Assembly: GCA_034005175.1 (NCBI GenBank) | Contig: JAVEVF010000024.1 | Coordinates: forward strand, 1 to 20,198 | DNA from: JAVEVF01 sp034005175 | Lineage (GTDB): Bacteria > Actinomycetota > Coriobacteriia > Anaerosomatales > SLCP01 | DNA length: 20,198 bases | Direction of reading: 5' to 3' | Shown: positions 1 through 7,689 of the stretch, one piece after another | How the letters are laid out: every line of letters begins with the position of its first letter | Position numbering within the stretch: the first letter of the stretch is position 1 | The notes under the pieces: model-generated | Database searches by the model: none | What the model saw: the letters and a program-made list of their open reading frames with translations, nothing else | What the model was told of the DNA's origin: nothing | Program-made: the position numbers and the translations under genes

Positions 1-8
1 GTGATGCC

Positions 9-1502
9 CTACTCAGTACCCGCGACTTTGAAGTCCATATCGCCGAGGAAGTCTTCAAGCCCCTGGATGTCACTGAGAACAGCGACAGCGTCACCTTCCT
101 TGATGAGGCCCATGGCGATGCCGGCAACCGGAGCAGCGATGGGCACGCCAGCATCCATGAGTGCGAGCGTGGAACCGCACACCGAGCCCATCGAGCTCGA
201 CCCGTTGGACTCGAGCACCTCAGAGACGATGCGAATCGTGTAGGGGAATTCGTCTTCAGCAGGGATGACCGGCAGGAGGGCTCGCTCTGCCAACGCGCCA
301 TGACCGATCTCACGGCGCTTGGGGCCACGCATGAACCCGGTCTCGCCGGTCGAGAAGGGCGGGAAGTTGTAGTGGTGCAGGTATCTCTTGCCCTCTGAGA
401 CGTCGATAGTGTCGATGCGCTGCCACTCGGAAAGCATGCCGAGGGTGAGAACAGAAAGCACCTGTGTCTGACCACGAGTGAACAACCCCGAACCATGTGC
501 TCGGGGCAGATATCCCGCCGCGCTGGTGACCTTTCGAACCTCATCCACCCTGCGACCATCGGCACGTTCGCCTTCTTCGAGAACCATCGTGCGCATGGTC
601 TTCTTCTCAAGTTCCTTGAGAAGCGCCTTGATGTCCTTGCCGCTAGCCACGATCTCTTCTTCTGTGAACGTGGCGAGGACCTCGTCTTTGACAGAAGCGA
701 CGTTGTCCATGCGCGAGTGTTTGTCAGGATTGCGAAGCGCAGCGCTCATCTTCTCGGCACCCGCAGCGAAGACGCGCTCTCGGAGGGCGTCGTCAATGGT
801 GTACAAAGCGACATCCATGGGGGTGGGACCGACCTGGGCGACGAGCGCCTCCTGCACACGACAGAACTCTGCAACGGCCTTCTGCGCGAAGGTAAGCGCG
901 GCAAGCATGTCGTCGTCTGAGACCTCATAGGCGCCGGCTTCGATCATGTAGATGGCATCAGCCGAGCCCGCAACCACGAGATCGAGATCGGAGCTCTCCA
1001 GTTCATCAAAGGTCGGATTGACACAGAATTCACCGTTGATCCGTGCGATTCGAACAGCGGCAAGCGGACCTTCGAATGGGATCCCTGCCGCAAGAAGAGC
1101 TGCCGAGGCCCCCATGATGCTGATGACATCGGGCTGGTGGACCTGATCTGCTGAGAGCACCGTCGCAATGACCTGAACTTCGTTGCGAAACCCGTCTGCA
1201 AAGGCGGAACGTAGCGGGCGGTCGATCATGCGTGCGGTGAGAATGGCCTTCTCGCTGGGACGGGCCTCACGCTTGATGAAGCCACCAGGCAGTTTGCCGG
1301 CGGCGTACATGCGCTCTTCGAAGTCAACCGTGAGCGGGAAGAAATCGAGATCTTTGGGCTGGCGCGACGCAGTCGCGGTGACAAGCACCATGGTATCGCC
1401 CTGGCGAACCACCACTGCGCCACCTGCCTGCTTCGCAAGCTCTCCGGTTTCAAGGACATACTCCTTGCCGTACAGTTCGAAACGCTCGACGATCTTAGCC
1501 AT
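9..1502 (-). CDS. pnp: Polyribonucleotide nucleotidyltransferase (PNPase), cut short by an in-frame TAG near the window edge
   Basis: PNPase degrades RNA 3' to 5' by phosphorolysis and usually works as a trimer in mRNA decay. The 497 visible residues hold the first RNase PH domain (about 10-145), the alpha-helical linker (about 150-310) and most of the second, catalytic RNase PH domain. The catalytic acidic cluster EDFLGDMDFK (483-492) is present and matches E. coli D486, D492 and K494 by spacing. Family members are about 700 residues and end with KH and S1 RNA-binding domains. Here an amber codon at 11-9 follows VAGTE, and the next codons in frame still read G-I-T, as in the family's conserved GITALQMD stretch. 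The gene therefore looks interrupted rather than ended. The ATG at 1502 is preceded by an AGGAAGCAGGA-type ribosome site. A contig-edge base error is a real alternative; the rest of the gene lies outside the window. Confidence 0.93.
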   Translation of the reverse strand: MAKIVERFELYGKEYVLETGELAKQAGGAVVVRQGDTMVLVTATASRQPKDLDFFPLTVDFEERMYAAGKLPGGFIKREARPSEKAILTARMIDRPLRSAFADGFRNEVQVIATVLSADQVHQPDVISIMGASAALLAAGIPFEGPLAAVRIARINGEFCVNPTFDELESSDLDLVVAGSADAIYMIEAGAYEVSDDDMLAALTFAQKAVAEFCRVQEALVAQVGPTPMDVALYTIDDALRERVFAAGAEKMSAALRNPDKHSRMDNVASVKDEVLATFTEEEIVASGKDIKALLKELEKKTMRTMVLEEGERADGRRVDEVRKVTSAAGYLPRAHGSGLFTRGQTQVLSVLTLGMLSEWQRIDTIDVSEGKRYLHHYNFPPFSTGETGFMRGPKRREIGHGALAERALLPVIPAEDEFPYTIRIVSEVLESNGSSSMGSVCGSTLALMDAGVPIAAPVAGIAMGLIKEGDAVAVLSDIQGLEDFLGDMDFKVAGTE

Positions 1503-1533
1503 CTTGTTCCTGCTTCCTCTACCTCATCCCCAC

Positions 1534-1583
1534 GCCCCGTGCGCGGGGCCCTCTTGCCTACCGGAGCATCGGGCAACCGGTAG
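1534..1583 (-). promoter_or_regulatory. Two hairpins in the pnp 5' leader
   Basis: Between the rpsO terminator-like hairpin and pnp the transcript can form a 7-bp stem, CTACCGG/CCGGTAG (1577-1583 with 1558-1564, 12-nt loop), then a 6-bp GCCCCG/CGGGGC stem with a 4-nt loop (1534-1549). A second pairing, TTGCC with GGCAA (1572-1576 with 1554-1558), overlaps the first stem and would compete with it. In E. coli the pnp leader carries a stem-loop used in RNase III/PNPase autoregulation; similar use here is inference from position only. Confidence 0.55.
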
Positions 1584-1588
1584 TAAGA

Positions 1589-1610
1589 AGGCGGGAGTTC
1601 TCTCCCGCCT
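1589..1610 (-). terminator. Intrinsic terminator-like hairpin after rpsO
   Basis: A perfect 9-bp GC-rich stem, AGGCGGGAG/CTCCCGCCT, with the loop AGAA, lies 21 bases past the rpsO stop. It is followed on the transcript by a short U-rich run (TCTTACT). The run is weak, so partial termination or a 3'-end stabilising role is more likely than complete stop. The position matches that of terminator t1 between rpsO and pnp in E. coli. Confidence 0.65.
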
Positions 1611-1631
1611 CCGGAGTGCCATTGTGGGTTC

Positions 1632-1901
1632 TTAGCCTCGGATACCTAGCTCAGAGATAATCGCGCGGTACCGCTCGATATCACTCTTCTTCAGATAGCC
1701 GAGGAGGCGGCGCCTCTGACCAACGAGTTTCAGGAGGCCTCTGCGTGTGTGGTGATCCTTCTTGTGCGTCTTGAGGTGCTCGGTGAGGTCGCGGATGCGC
1801 TGAGTAAGCAGGGCTATCTGCACCTCTGGGGAGCCCGTGTCAGCATCACCTCGAGCGTGCTCGGCGATGATCTCGGCCTTCGTGTCCTTAGAAAGCGGCA
1901 T
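1632..1901 (-). CDS. rpsO: Small ribosomal subunit protein uS15
   Basis: Ribosomal protein S15 binds the central domain of 16S rRNA early in 30S assembly and helps form an intersubunit bridge. The protein is 89 residues from the chosen ATG, the usual S15 length, and carries the family's conserved stretches: TGSPEVQIALLTQRI, then LKTHKKDHHTRRGLL and LVGQRRRLLGYLK. The ATG at 1901 is preceded by AAAGGTGA at good spacing. A GTG at 1910 would add three residues but falls inside that ribosome site, so it was rejected. The stop is TAA. It has its own strong promoter within the ribF-rpsO gap and a structured leader, and is followed by a terminator-like hairpin before pnp. The ribF-rpsO-pnp order is widely conserved. 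Confidence 0.97.
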   Translation of the reverse strand: MPLSKDTKAEIIAEHARGDADTGSPEVQIALLTQRIRDLTEHLKTHKKDHHTRRGLLKLVGQRRRLLGYLKKSDIERYRAIISELGIRG

Positions 1902-1920
1902 GTGATTCACCTTTCGTTCG

Positions 1921-1962
1921 GATTCGCCCTCGTCCGGGAGTCGCGTCGGTGAGTCGCGAATC
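1921..1962 (-). repeat. Inverted repeat enclosing a tandem 13-nt repeat in the rpsO leader
   Basis: In the 5' leader of rpsO, GATTCGC (1962-1956) can pair with GCGAATC (1927-1921). Between them lie two adjacent 13-nt copies, GCGACTCACCGAC (1957-1945) and GCGACTCCCGGAC (1944-1932), which agree at 11 of 13 positions. The structure ends about 20 nt before the start codon, just ahead of the ribosome site. S15 represses its own translation through leader RNA structures in several bacterial groups; that this is such an element is inference. Confidence 0.5.
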
Positions 1963-1992
1963 TCAGATGGGGGTAGTCAATACAACCCACCA

Positions 1993-2022
1993 ATTATAGC
2001 ACGTCTCTGCCCAAACTGTCAG
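1993..2022 (-). promoter_or_regulatory. Sigma70-type promoter for rpsO(-pnp)
   Basis: A perfect -10 box TATAAT (1998-1993) with an extended TGC in front is separated by 18 bp from a -35 box CTGACA (2022-2017), one base off TTGACA. The -35 box starts directly after the ribF TAG stop. Transcription would begin near 1986, giving a leader of about 85 nt. This is the best-matching promoter in the window. Confidence 0.8.
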
Positions 2023-2958
2023 CTAGAGTTCGCCGATCGGTGCGATGGCCCTCGCGGCTTCGATGTCGCCCTTGATCGCTGCAGAAAGCTCCACAAGCGA
2101 GCTGAACCGCCGCTGCGAACGCAAGCGCCGGGTGAAGCCAACTGTGAGCGACCTGCCATAGAGGTCTTCGTCGAAGTCAAGCACGTGAGCTTCGAGTTGG
2201 TGACGGGCCCCCGCAAACGTGGGGGGGACGCCTACCGAGAGCGCAGCTTTGTGTAGGGTGCCGTCGACCAGCGCCCAACCCGCGTACACACCGTCGGCAG
2301 GCAGGGCGGCGTGTTCTGAGGGAAGCAAGTTGGCAGTGGCAACGGAGAGGTCGCGTCGACCAGCCCCTCGGCCTCGCACGACAGAACCTGTGACCCTGTG
2401 ATCTCGGCCCAGCAACCGCGCGGCCAAAGAGACGTCACCCCGAGCGACAAGTGAGCGGATGTACGTGGATGTGATGGGAGCACCCTCCCATGTGAGGAGG
2501 TCATGCGCGCAAACCGAGAAGCCATGGCGAGCTCCCTCGGCGCTGAGAGTGGCGACGTTTCCCTCCGCATACCTCCCGAATCGGAAGTCAGCACCAACGT
2601 GCACGCCTCGCGGGCGGAGAGCCTGCAACAGCACGTGCTCCACGAAGATCCCTGGAGCGAGAAGGGCCAGCTCGACATCGAAAGGAATGACAAGCACGGT
2701 GTCTGCGCCTGCCCGCTTGAGAAAGCGGCACTTGTCAGCGACGGTAAGCAGCTGCGGTGCCGCGTTCTCGGGAGTGACCACCTGATCAGGGTCGCGATCG
2801 AAAGTCACTGCCACGCATGGGCTACCGCTCGTGCGGGCCTCGGAGCATGCCGAGGAGATGAGTGCCTGATGGCCGAGGTGGACACCATCGAAGACGCCGA
2901 TCGTCACGACCGCTTCGCCGAGGAAAGGCGCTCCAGGTTCCCATGTGACGACACTCAC
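2023..2958 (-). CDS. ribF: Bifunctional riboflavin kinase / FAD synthetase
   Basis: RibF phosphorylates riboflavin to FMN and then adenylylates FMN to FAD in the cytosol. The 311-residue length is normal. The N-terminal FAD synthetase half has the nucleotidyltransferase motif in GVFDGVHLGHQ (HLGH at 27-30) and the ITSTYIR motif (162-168). The C-terminal kinase half spans about 185-305, with the conserved EAHVLDFDEDLYG stretch holding the likely catalytic Glu256. The kinase PTAN motif appears as ATAN (207-210), so the Thr and Asn are kept but the Pro is changed, and the preceding GRTLGF-type segment is also divergent. The GTG start overlaps the truB stop as GTGA. The stop is TAG, which shows that amber is a normal terminator in this genome. 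It is the last gene of the rimP-ribF run. Confidence 0.95.
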   Translation of the reverse strand: MSVVTWEPGAPFLGEAVVTIGVFDGVHLGHQALISSACSEARTSGSPCVAVTFDRDPDQVVTPENAAPQLLTVADKCRFLKRAGADTVLVIPFDVELALLAPGIFVEHVLLQALRPRGVHVGADFRFGRYAEGNVATLSAEGARHGFSVCAHDLLTWEGAPITSTYIRSLVARGDVSLAARLLGRDHRVTGSVVRGRGAGRRDLSVATANLLPSEHAALPADGVYAGWALVDGTLHKAALSVGVPPTFAGARHQLEAHVLDFDEDLYGRSLTVGFTRRLRSQRRFSSLVELSAAIKGDIEAARAIAPIGEL

Positions 2959-3890
2959 CGGGCAACGCCGCCCGCGAGCACAACGTCAGGCACCAGTATG
3001 TCGCCGGCAGGACTCACGCGGTAGACCGCCCACAGGCGGTGCTCCTCGGCCATGGAGATCGCAGTGCCGGGTGGCACGTCCGCAAGATCGCCCAGGCCCA
3101 CAGTGCTGCCCACGTTGATGCGTGGGACTTCGTCAGGAGTGACCACGCGCAGCGGTACGCCGAGCGCGCTCACGGGATCGGTGAAATGTCCAGGTACTCG
3201 AGCAGGCGCATCTACGACCTCGGAGAGAGGGAACGCGTCAGCAAGAGTGATGGCTCCGCTGGAGAGTCTGCGCAGCGCCGAGAGATGGGCGACCGTGCCA
3301 AGAGACGTTCCGATATCGCGGGCAAGCGCACGGATATACGTGCCTTTCGAGACGGTGAGAGTCACATCCCAAGAGAGCTCTCCGCCGGTCTGCACAGCAT
3401 TGAGCCGCGAATCCAAGATTTCGATGGTGCGAGGTCGTAGCTCGATTGGAGAGCCCGAGCGCGCAGCGCGATGGGCGACCACTCCCCCGCGCTTGATGGC
3501 CGAGTACGCAGGCGGTACTTGTTCGTGAGGTCCCATGATCGACGCGATGTGTGTGCGCGCGACCTCAGGATCGGTGAGCGTCTGCGGCACCGCAGCCGTG
3601 TGCGTCACCGTGCCGTCAGCGTCATCGGTGTCGGTGGCTGTGCCAAATGTGATGCGCGCCTGATACGTCTTCTGGGCCGCGGTGAGCAATGGCGTCAATC
3701 GGGTTGCGGATCCGATGAGGATGACGAGCACGCCTGTGGCGCTCGGATCGAGAGTGCCGGCGTGGCCGACCCTGCCCTCCCCTGTCGCCCGCCGCACCGC
3801 TGCCACCACATCATGGCTTGTCAGACCCATCGGTTTGTCGATGGGTAGCACCCCGGACAGGTCCGTGGCCCCCCTGCGGGCACGTGTCAT
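2955..3890 (-). CDS. truB: tRNA pseudouridine(55) synthase
   Basis: TruB converts U55 in the T-loop of tRNAs to pseudouridine and also acts as a tRNA folding chaperone. The 311-residue protein starts with the family pattern GVLPIDKPMGLTSHDVV, and has the catalytic motif GHAGTLDPSATG with nucleophile Asp48. Other family stretches are KTYQARITFGTATDTDD, PPAYSAIK and SKGTYIRALARDIG. A C-terminal extension of about 80 residues from VDAPARVPGHF onward fits a PUA-like or actinobacterial-type RNA-binding tail. ATG at 3890 overlaps the upstream DHH gene stop (ATGA), and its TGA overlaps the ribF GTG, so all three are likely translationally coupled. Confidence 0.96.
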   Translation of the reverse strand: MTRARRGATDLSGVLPIDKPMGLTSHDVVAAVRRATGEGRVGHAGTLDPSATGVLVILIGSATRLTPLLTAAQKTYQARITFGTATDTDDADGTVTHTAAVPQTLTDPEVARTHIASIMGPHEQVPPAYSAIKRGGVVAHRAARSGSPIELRPRTIEILDSRLNAVQTGGELSWDVTLTVSKGTYIRALARDIGTSLGTVAHLSALRRLSSGAITLADAFPLSEVVDAPARVPGHFTDPVSALGVPLRVVTPDEVPRINVGSTVGLGDLADVPPGTAISMAEEHRLWAVYRVSPAGDILVPDVVLAGGVAR

Positions 3891-4852
3891 TCGTACTCGC
3901 CCCCGGGCAGTTCCGCAAGCACCTCGCGAAGCATCTCTTCCAGAGAGCCAGCATAGGTGAACCCAGCGGCCGCGACGTGGCCGCCACCGCCAAAGTGCCG
4001 TGCGACCGCGCTCACGTCGAACCCTGTCTTTGCACGCAGGTTCACCCGAACGGAGCCGGGATGCACTCGCGCAAGTATCGCGACGTCGATGTCGCCGATG
4101 GTGCGCACCATGTCCACGAGGTGCTCGGTCTCCCAGCGATGCGCCCCCGTCTCGGGATAGTCCTCGTCAGCCACCCACGCATATGCCACCCGGCCGCCGT
4201 TCGCTGTGGCAAGCCGTGAGAGCACGCGCGCCTCGAGCGCAAGAGCCGCAGGAGTGCGGTTCTCATACACCATGTGGTGGGCCTCGGCGGCGTCTACCCC
4301 CGCTTCAAGCATCGCCGCCCCATCACGCAGTGCGTCAGGCGAGGTGTTGCTATACGCGAAGCGACCGGTGTCAGTGAGAAGCGCCACCCAGCAGCACAAC
4401 GCCACCTCAGGTGAAGGTTCGAGCTCGAGTGCACGCACGAGTCGCCACACCATGAGACCTGTGGCGGCAGCGTGGGAGTCCACGACGTTGACGCTGCCGA
4501 ACTCGGCATTGTCAGGGTGGTGATCCAAGACGATCACTGTGCTCGCGCCACGAGCGAGGTCTGCCGCACAGCCGAGGCGTTCGAGATTGGGAGTGTCGAG
4601 GGCAACGAACACCTCAGGGGTATCAAGCTGTGAGGCGGAGACATACAGGCCGAAACCCGGCAGAAACTCATAGGAAGGCGGTGGCTCTCCAGCGTCAGCA
4701 AGCACGGGTACAGCAGGAATCCCCGCATCCTTCAGCGCAAGGGTGAGCGCGAGCACGGAGCCGATGGCATCGCCGTCGGGTTTGACATGCGCGCATACCG
4801 CAACCGAGCTTGCCTTGCGGAGCTCTACCGCTGCGCGATGGTACCCAGCCAC
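3887..4852 (-). CDS. nrnA: DHH/DHHA1 phosphoesterase (NrnA-type oligoribonuclease / pAp phosphatase)
   Basis: Proteins of this family hydrolyse nanoRNAs to mononucleotides and often dephosphorylate 3'-phosphoadenosine 5'-phosphate; some members act on cyclic dinucleotide products. The metal-binding motifs are visible: PDGDAIGS (DGD at 26-28), ALDTPN (Asp86), LDHHPDN (109-115) and the C-terminal DHHA1 motif GGGGHVAAAG from residue 288. The length of 321 residues from the GTG at 4852 is typical. The open frame continues up to an ATG at 4954, but that would overlap rbfA by about 95 bases and adds an unconserved Arg-rich segment, so the GTG 7 bases after the rbfA stop was chosen. It sits between rbfA and truB, a position it often holds in Gram-positive bacteria. 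The exact substrate cannot be told from sequence. Confidence 0.88.
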   Translation of the reverse strand: MAGYHRAAVELRKASSVAVCAHVKPDGDAIGSVLALTLALKDAGIPAVPVLADAGEPPPSYEFLPGFGLYVSASQLDTPEVFVALDTPNLERLGCAADLARGASTVIVLDHHPDNAEFGSVNVVDSHAAATGLMVWRLVRALELEPSPEVALCCWVALLTDTGRFAYSNTSPDALRDGAAMLEAGVDAAEAHHMVYENRTPAALALEARVLSRLATANGGRVAYAWVADEDYPETGAHRWETEHLVDMVRTIGDIDVAILARVHPGSVRVNLRAKTGFDVSAVARHFGGGGHVAAAGFTYAGSLEEMLREVLAELPGGEYE

Positions 4853-4859
4853 CTCGTGC

Positions 4860-5252
4860 TCACTCCTCGCCGCGCGAATCCGCCTCCCCGTCGCGTTCGT
4901 CGCGCAGGGTGGGTGGGACCTCCTTGAGCGCCTCAGCGATGCGCATTCCTTCATCCACGGAGCGATCGATGTGGAAGCGCAGTTCGGGAGTGAATCGCAA
5001 TGTCACCCGTTGGCCGAGCAGCGAGCGGATTCTGCCCTTGGCGGATTCAAGACCATCAAGCAGCTCCTCATAGCGCTCCGCACCGCCATGGGTGGTGACG
5101 TAGACGTTGGCGACCATGAGGTCCGAACTCACCTCGGCGGACGTGACAGTAGCAAGATGAAGGCGGGGGTCAGCGACATCCTCGGCAAGGATGATAGCGA
5201 TAGCCTCACGCACCATCTCGTTGACTTTACGGGTGCGAGGTGTCTGTTTCAT
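4860..5252 (-). CDS. rbfA: 30S ribosome-binding factor A
   Basis: RbfA is a small KH-fold protein that binds the pre-30S subunit, helps mature the 5' end of 16S rRNA and supports growth in the cold. The 130-residue protein shows the family pattern: the N-terminal RTRKVNEMVREAIAIIL helix, DPRLHLATVTSAEVSSDL, the ANVYVTTHG strand, and LRFTPELRFHIDRSVDEGMRI. The C-terminus has an acidic tail. The ATG at 5252 lies 10 bases after the infB stop, with a GAAGGGTAGG sequence upstream as the ribosome site. Its place right after infB is conserved in most bacteria and fits a joint role in 30S maturation and initiation. Confidence 0.95.
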   Translation of the reverse strand: MKQTPRTRKVNEMVREAIAIILAEDVADPRLHLATVTSAEVSSDLMVANVYVTTHGGAERYEELLDGLESAKGRIRSLLGQRVTLRFTPELRFHIDRSVDEGMRIAEALKEVPPTLRDERDGEADSRGEE

Positions 5253-5261
5253 GAGTGATGC

Positions 5262-7685
5262 CTACCCTTCGCGGGCGACCTCCACCGTCTTGAAGCCCTC
5301 GACGATGTCGCCCTCCTTGATGTCTTGATAGCCCTCGATGCTCAGACCGCACTCGTAACCCGAACGAACGCTCTTCACATCATCCTTGAAGCGCCTGAGA
5401 GAGCCGAGCTTGCCTTCGTAGACGATGGTGCCTTCACGCACGACGCGCACCTGGTCATCACGGGAGATCTCGCCCTCTTGGACATAACAGCCTGCGATGA
5501 CGCCGAGTTTCGGTACGCGGAAGAGCTCGCGTATCTCGACTCGTGCGGTATCTTCCTCGTGAAACTCCGGTGCAAGCATGCCCACGCGAGCGGCGTTGAT
5601 GTCCTCGATAGCCTGGTAGATGACGCGGTACAAACGAATGTCCACGCTCTCCTTCTCGGCGAGGATGCGCGCCTTTGGCTCGGGACGGACGTTGAATCCG
5701 ATGATGATGGCATCAGAGGCGTCGGCGAGCATCACATCGGTCTCGGTTATGGCGCCTACCGCCGAGTGGATGACATTGATGCGCACCTCGGTCTGGTCCA
5801 TCTTCTCGAGCGCGTCTTTCAGTGCCTCGATGGACCCTTGGACGTCGGCCTTGACGACAAGGTTGAGATCCTTGAGCTCGCCTTCCTGGATGCGGGCGAA
5901 GAGGTCATCAAGCGACACGTGCACCTTCTTCTCCTGCGCAAGCAGGCGCTGCTTCAAGGCGCGTTCCTCGGCAAGACGGCGTGCGTCGCGCTCATCGGCG
6001 AAGATGCGGAACTCGTCTCCTGCAGAAGGCACGCTGCTCAGGCCGAGGACTTCCACAGGATCTGCGGGTGTCGCAAGTTCGACGATCTCGCCAAGAGGGT
6101 TCACAAGCGCTCGCACCCGACCATGCGCCGTCCCTGCGACGATGGCATCGCCAACGCGCAGGGTTCCGCGCTGTACGAGCACCGTAGCCACCGGGCCTCG
6201 GCCCTTGTCAAGCTTTGCTTCGATGACGATACCCGAAGCAGGAGCGTCGGGATTGGCCTTGAGTTCAAGAACGTCGGCCTGCAGGAGGATCATGTCGAAG
6301 AGTTCCGGGATATTGAGGCGCTTCTTTGCCGAGACATCGACGAAGATGTCGGATCCGCCCCATGCTTCAGGGACGATCCCATGCTCGGTGAGTTCTTGTC
6401 GAACACGTTCAGGATTGGCGCCGTCCTTATCGATCTTGTTGACCGCAACGATGATGGGAACACCGGCCGCCTTCGCATGGTGTATGGCCTCGACAGTCTG
6501 CGGCATGACGCCATCATCGGCGGCGACAACGAGCACGGCGACGTCGGTGACCTTCGCTCCGCGCGCACGCATCGCTGTGAACGCCTCGTGGCCAGGGGTA
6601 TCGATGAACGTGACCTGCTTGCCATCGTGGAACACAACACTCGCACCGATGTGCTGAGTGATGCCGCCAGCCTCAGTGGCCGCCACACCGGTCTCACGCA
6701 TGGCATCAAGAAGTGAAGTCTTGCCGTGGTCGACGTGGCCCATGACGGTCACGACAGGCGGACGCGGCTTGAGGTCTTCGGGTGCGTCCTCAAAGACGAA
6801 TGCGGTCTCTTCCTCCGGGCTGACCACAGCGACCTCGCGGCCGAGATCGTCTGCGATGAGCTCGACGATGTCGCTCATCATGGGCTGGTTGACCGTGAGC
6901 GGCGTACCGAGAAGCATGAGGCGCTTGATGATCTCGTTGGACGGGACCTCCAGTGCGTCTGCAAACTCGGCGACCGTGACGCCCTCAGTGACCGACACGA
7001 CTTCACCATCGGTGGGATGTGTGAGATCAGTGCCTTGCGCTGACGATACCGCAGCTTCATCGGCGTGACGCTGACGCTTCTCCTTGCGCTTCTTGCGCTT
7101 GCCGGTCTCTGCCTGTGCGGCAGCGACAGCTTGTTTCGCTTCCTCGATTATCTTGGATCGCGACACCTGTTCAGCTTCGCGGGCCATCTGCCGGTAGCGA
7201 TCCTCCTCGCTCTTCTCAAGCGAGGTAGCCTCGGCCTCCTGTTTTGCGCGCTCGGCAGCCTCGGCGGCGTATCGAGCAGCCTCGGCGGCCTCGGCGGCCT
7301 TGCGTGCTTCTTCTTCAGCATGGAGCGCGGCCTCGGCCTCGGCGGCCTTGCGTGCTTCTTCGGTGATGCGGGCCGCCTCTTCACGCAACGCCCGTTCCTT
7401 GGCCTCAGCTTCACGACGTGCGTTCTCGGCGGCCTGGCGCGCCTCTTCCTCAGCTTGGCGTTTGGCAGTCTCTTCCGCTTCGGCCTTCTGGCGCTCGGCT
7501 TCAAGCGCTGCCTGGTGCTCAGCGATGATGGGACCGAGGTCCTTGCGAATCTTGTCCACGTACGCCTCGACAAGCGTCGATGCGTGGTTCTTCGCAGGGA
7601 TCTTCATAGCCTGCAGGTGTTCGAGGAGCTCCTTTGAACTCATACCGAACTCCTTGGCCAGTTCGTGCACTCTCATACTGGGCAT
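5262..7685 (-). CDS. infB: Translation initiation factor IF-2
   Basis: IF-2 is the GTPase that brings initiator tRNA to the 30S subunit and promotes 70S joining. At 807 residues it has, in order: an N-terminal IF2N domain (about 4-52); a long Ala/Glu/Arg-rich coiled-coil linker (55-190) with a basic patch KRKKRKEKRQR (196-206); a second IF2N domain (about 229-282); the G domain with G1 GHVDHGKT (316-323), GGITQH (340-345), DTPG (362-365), NKID (416-419) and SAK (452-454); then domains II, III and the tRNA-binding C-terminal domain. ATG at 7685 is 4 bases past the ylxR stop with TAGGACGG upstream; the ATG at 7676 (MRVHELAK) matches the usual family start and cannot be excluded. The stop is TAG. 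Confidence 0.97.
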   Translation of the reverse strand: MPSMRVHELAKEFGMSSKELLEHLQAMKIPAKNHASTLVEAYVDKIRKDLGPIIAEHQAALEAERQKAEAEETAKRQAEEEARQAAENARREAEAKERALREEAARITEEARKAAEAEAALHAEEEARKAAEAAEAARYAAEAAERAKQEAEATSLEKSEEDRYRQMAREAEQVSRSKIIEEAKQAVAAAQAETGKRKKRKEKRQRHADEAAVSSAQGTDLTHPTDGEVVSVTEGVTVAEFADALEVPSNEIIKRLMLLGTPLTVNQPMMSDIVELIADDLGREVAVVSPEEETAFVFEDAPEDLKPRPPVVTVMGHVDHGKTSLLDAMRETGVAATEAGGITQHIGASVVFHDGKQVTFIDTPGHEAFTAMRARGAKVTDVAVLVVAADDGVMPQTVEAIHHAKAAGVPIIVAVNKIDKDGANPERVRQELTEHGIVPEAWGGSDIFVDVSAKKRLNIPELFDMILLQADVLELKANPDAPASGIVIEAKLDKGRGPVATVLVQRGTLRVGDAIVAGTAHGRVRALVNPLGEIVELATPADPVEVLGLSSVPSAGDEFRIFADERDARRLAEERALKQRLLAQEKKVHVSLDDLFARIQEGELKDLNLVVKADVQGSIEALKDALEKMDQTEVRINVIHSAVGAITETDVMLADASDAIIIGFNVRPEPKARILAEKESVDIRLYRVIYQAIEDINAARVGMLAPEFHEEDTARVEIRELFRVPKLGVIAGCYVQEGEISRDDQVRVVREGTIVYEGKLGSLRRFKDDVKSVRSGYECGLSIEGYQDIKEGDIVEGFKTVEVAREG
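7290..7361 (-). repeat. infB: Direct repeat in the IF-2 linker coding region
   Basis: A 24-nt sequence (7290-7313) recurs exactly at 7338-7361, a spacing of 48 bases or 16 codons. It encodes the repeated EEARKAAE heptad-like blocks of the Ala/Glu-rich linker. The repeat keeps the reading frame and is most simply explained by local slippage or duplication in a low-complexity helix. Confidence 0.7.
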
Positions 7686-7689
7686 CCGG

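Noticed and set aside
9..11. Reassigned amber codon (TAG as sense) to explain pnp
   Set aside because: ribF, infB and tsf all end naturally at TAG at the expected protein length, so amber works as a stop in this genome.
4853..4954. Longer DHH gene starting at the ATG at 4954
   Set aside because: It would overlap rbfA by about 95 bases and adds an Arg-rich segment with no family similarity; the GTG at 4852 gives the normal length.
5325..6716. Long plus-strand open frame (about 463 codons) opposite infB
   Set aside because: It is antisense to the well-supported IF-2 G domain and shows no recognisable protein; GC-rich codon use on the other strand leaves such frames open by chance.
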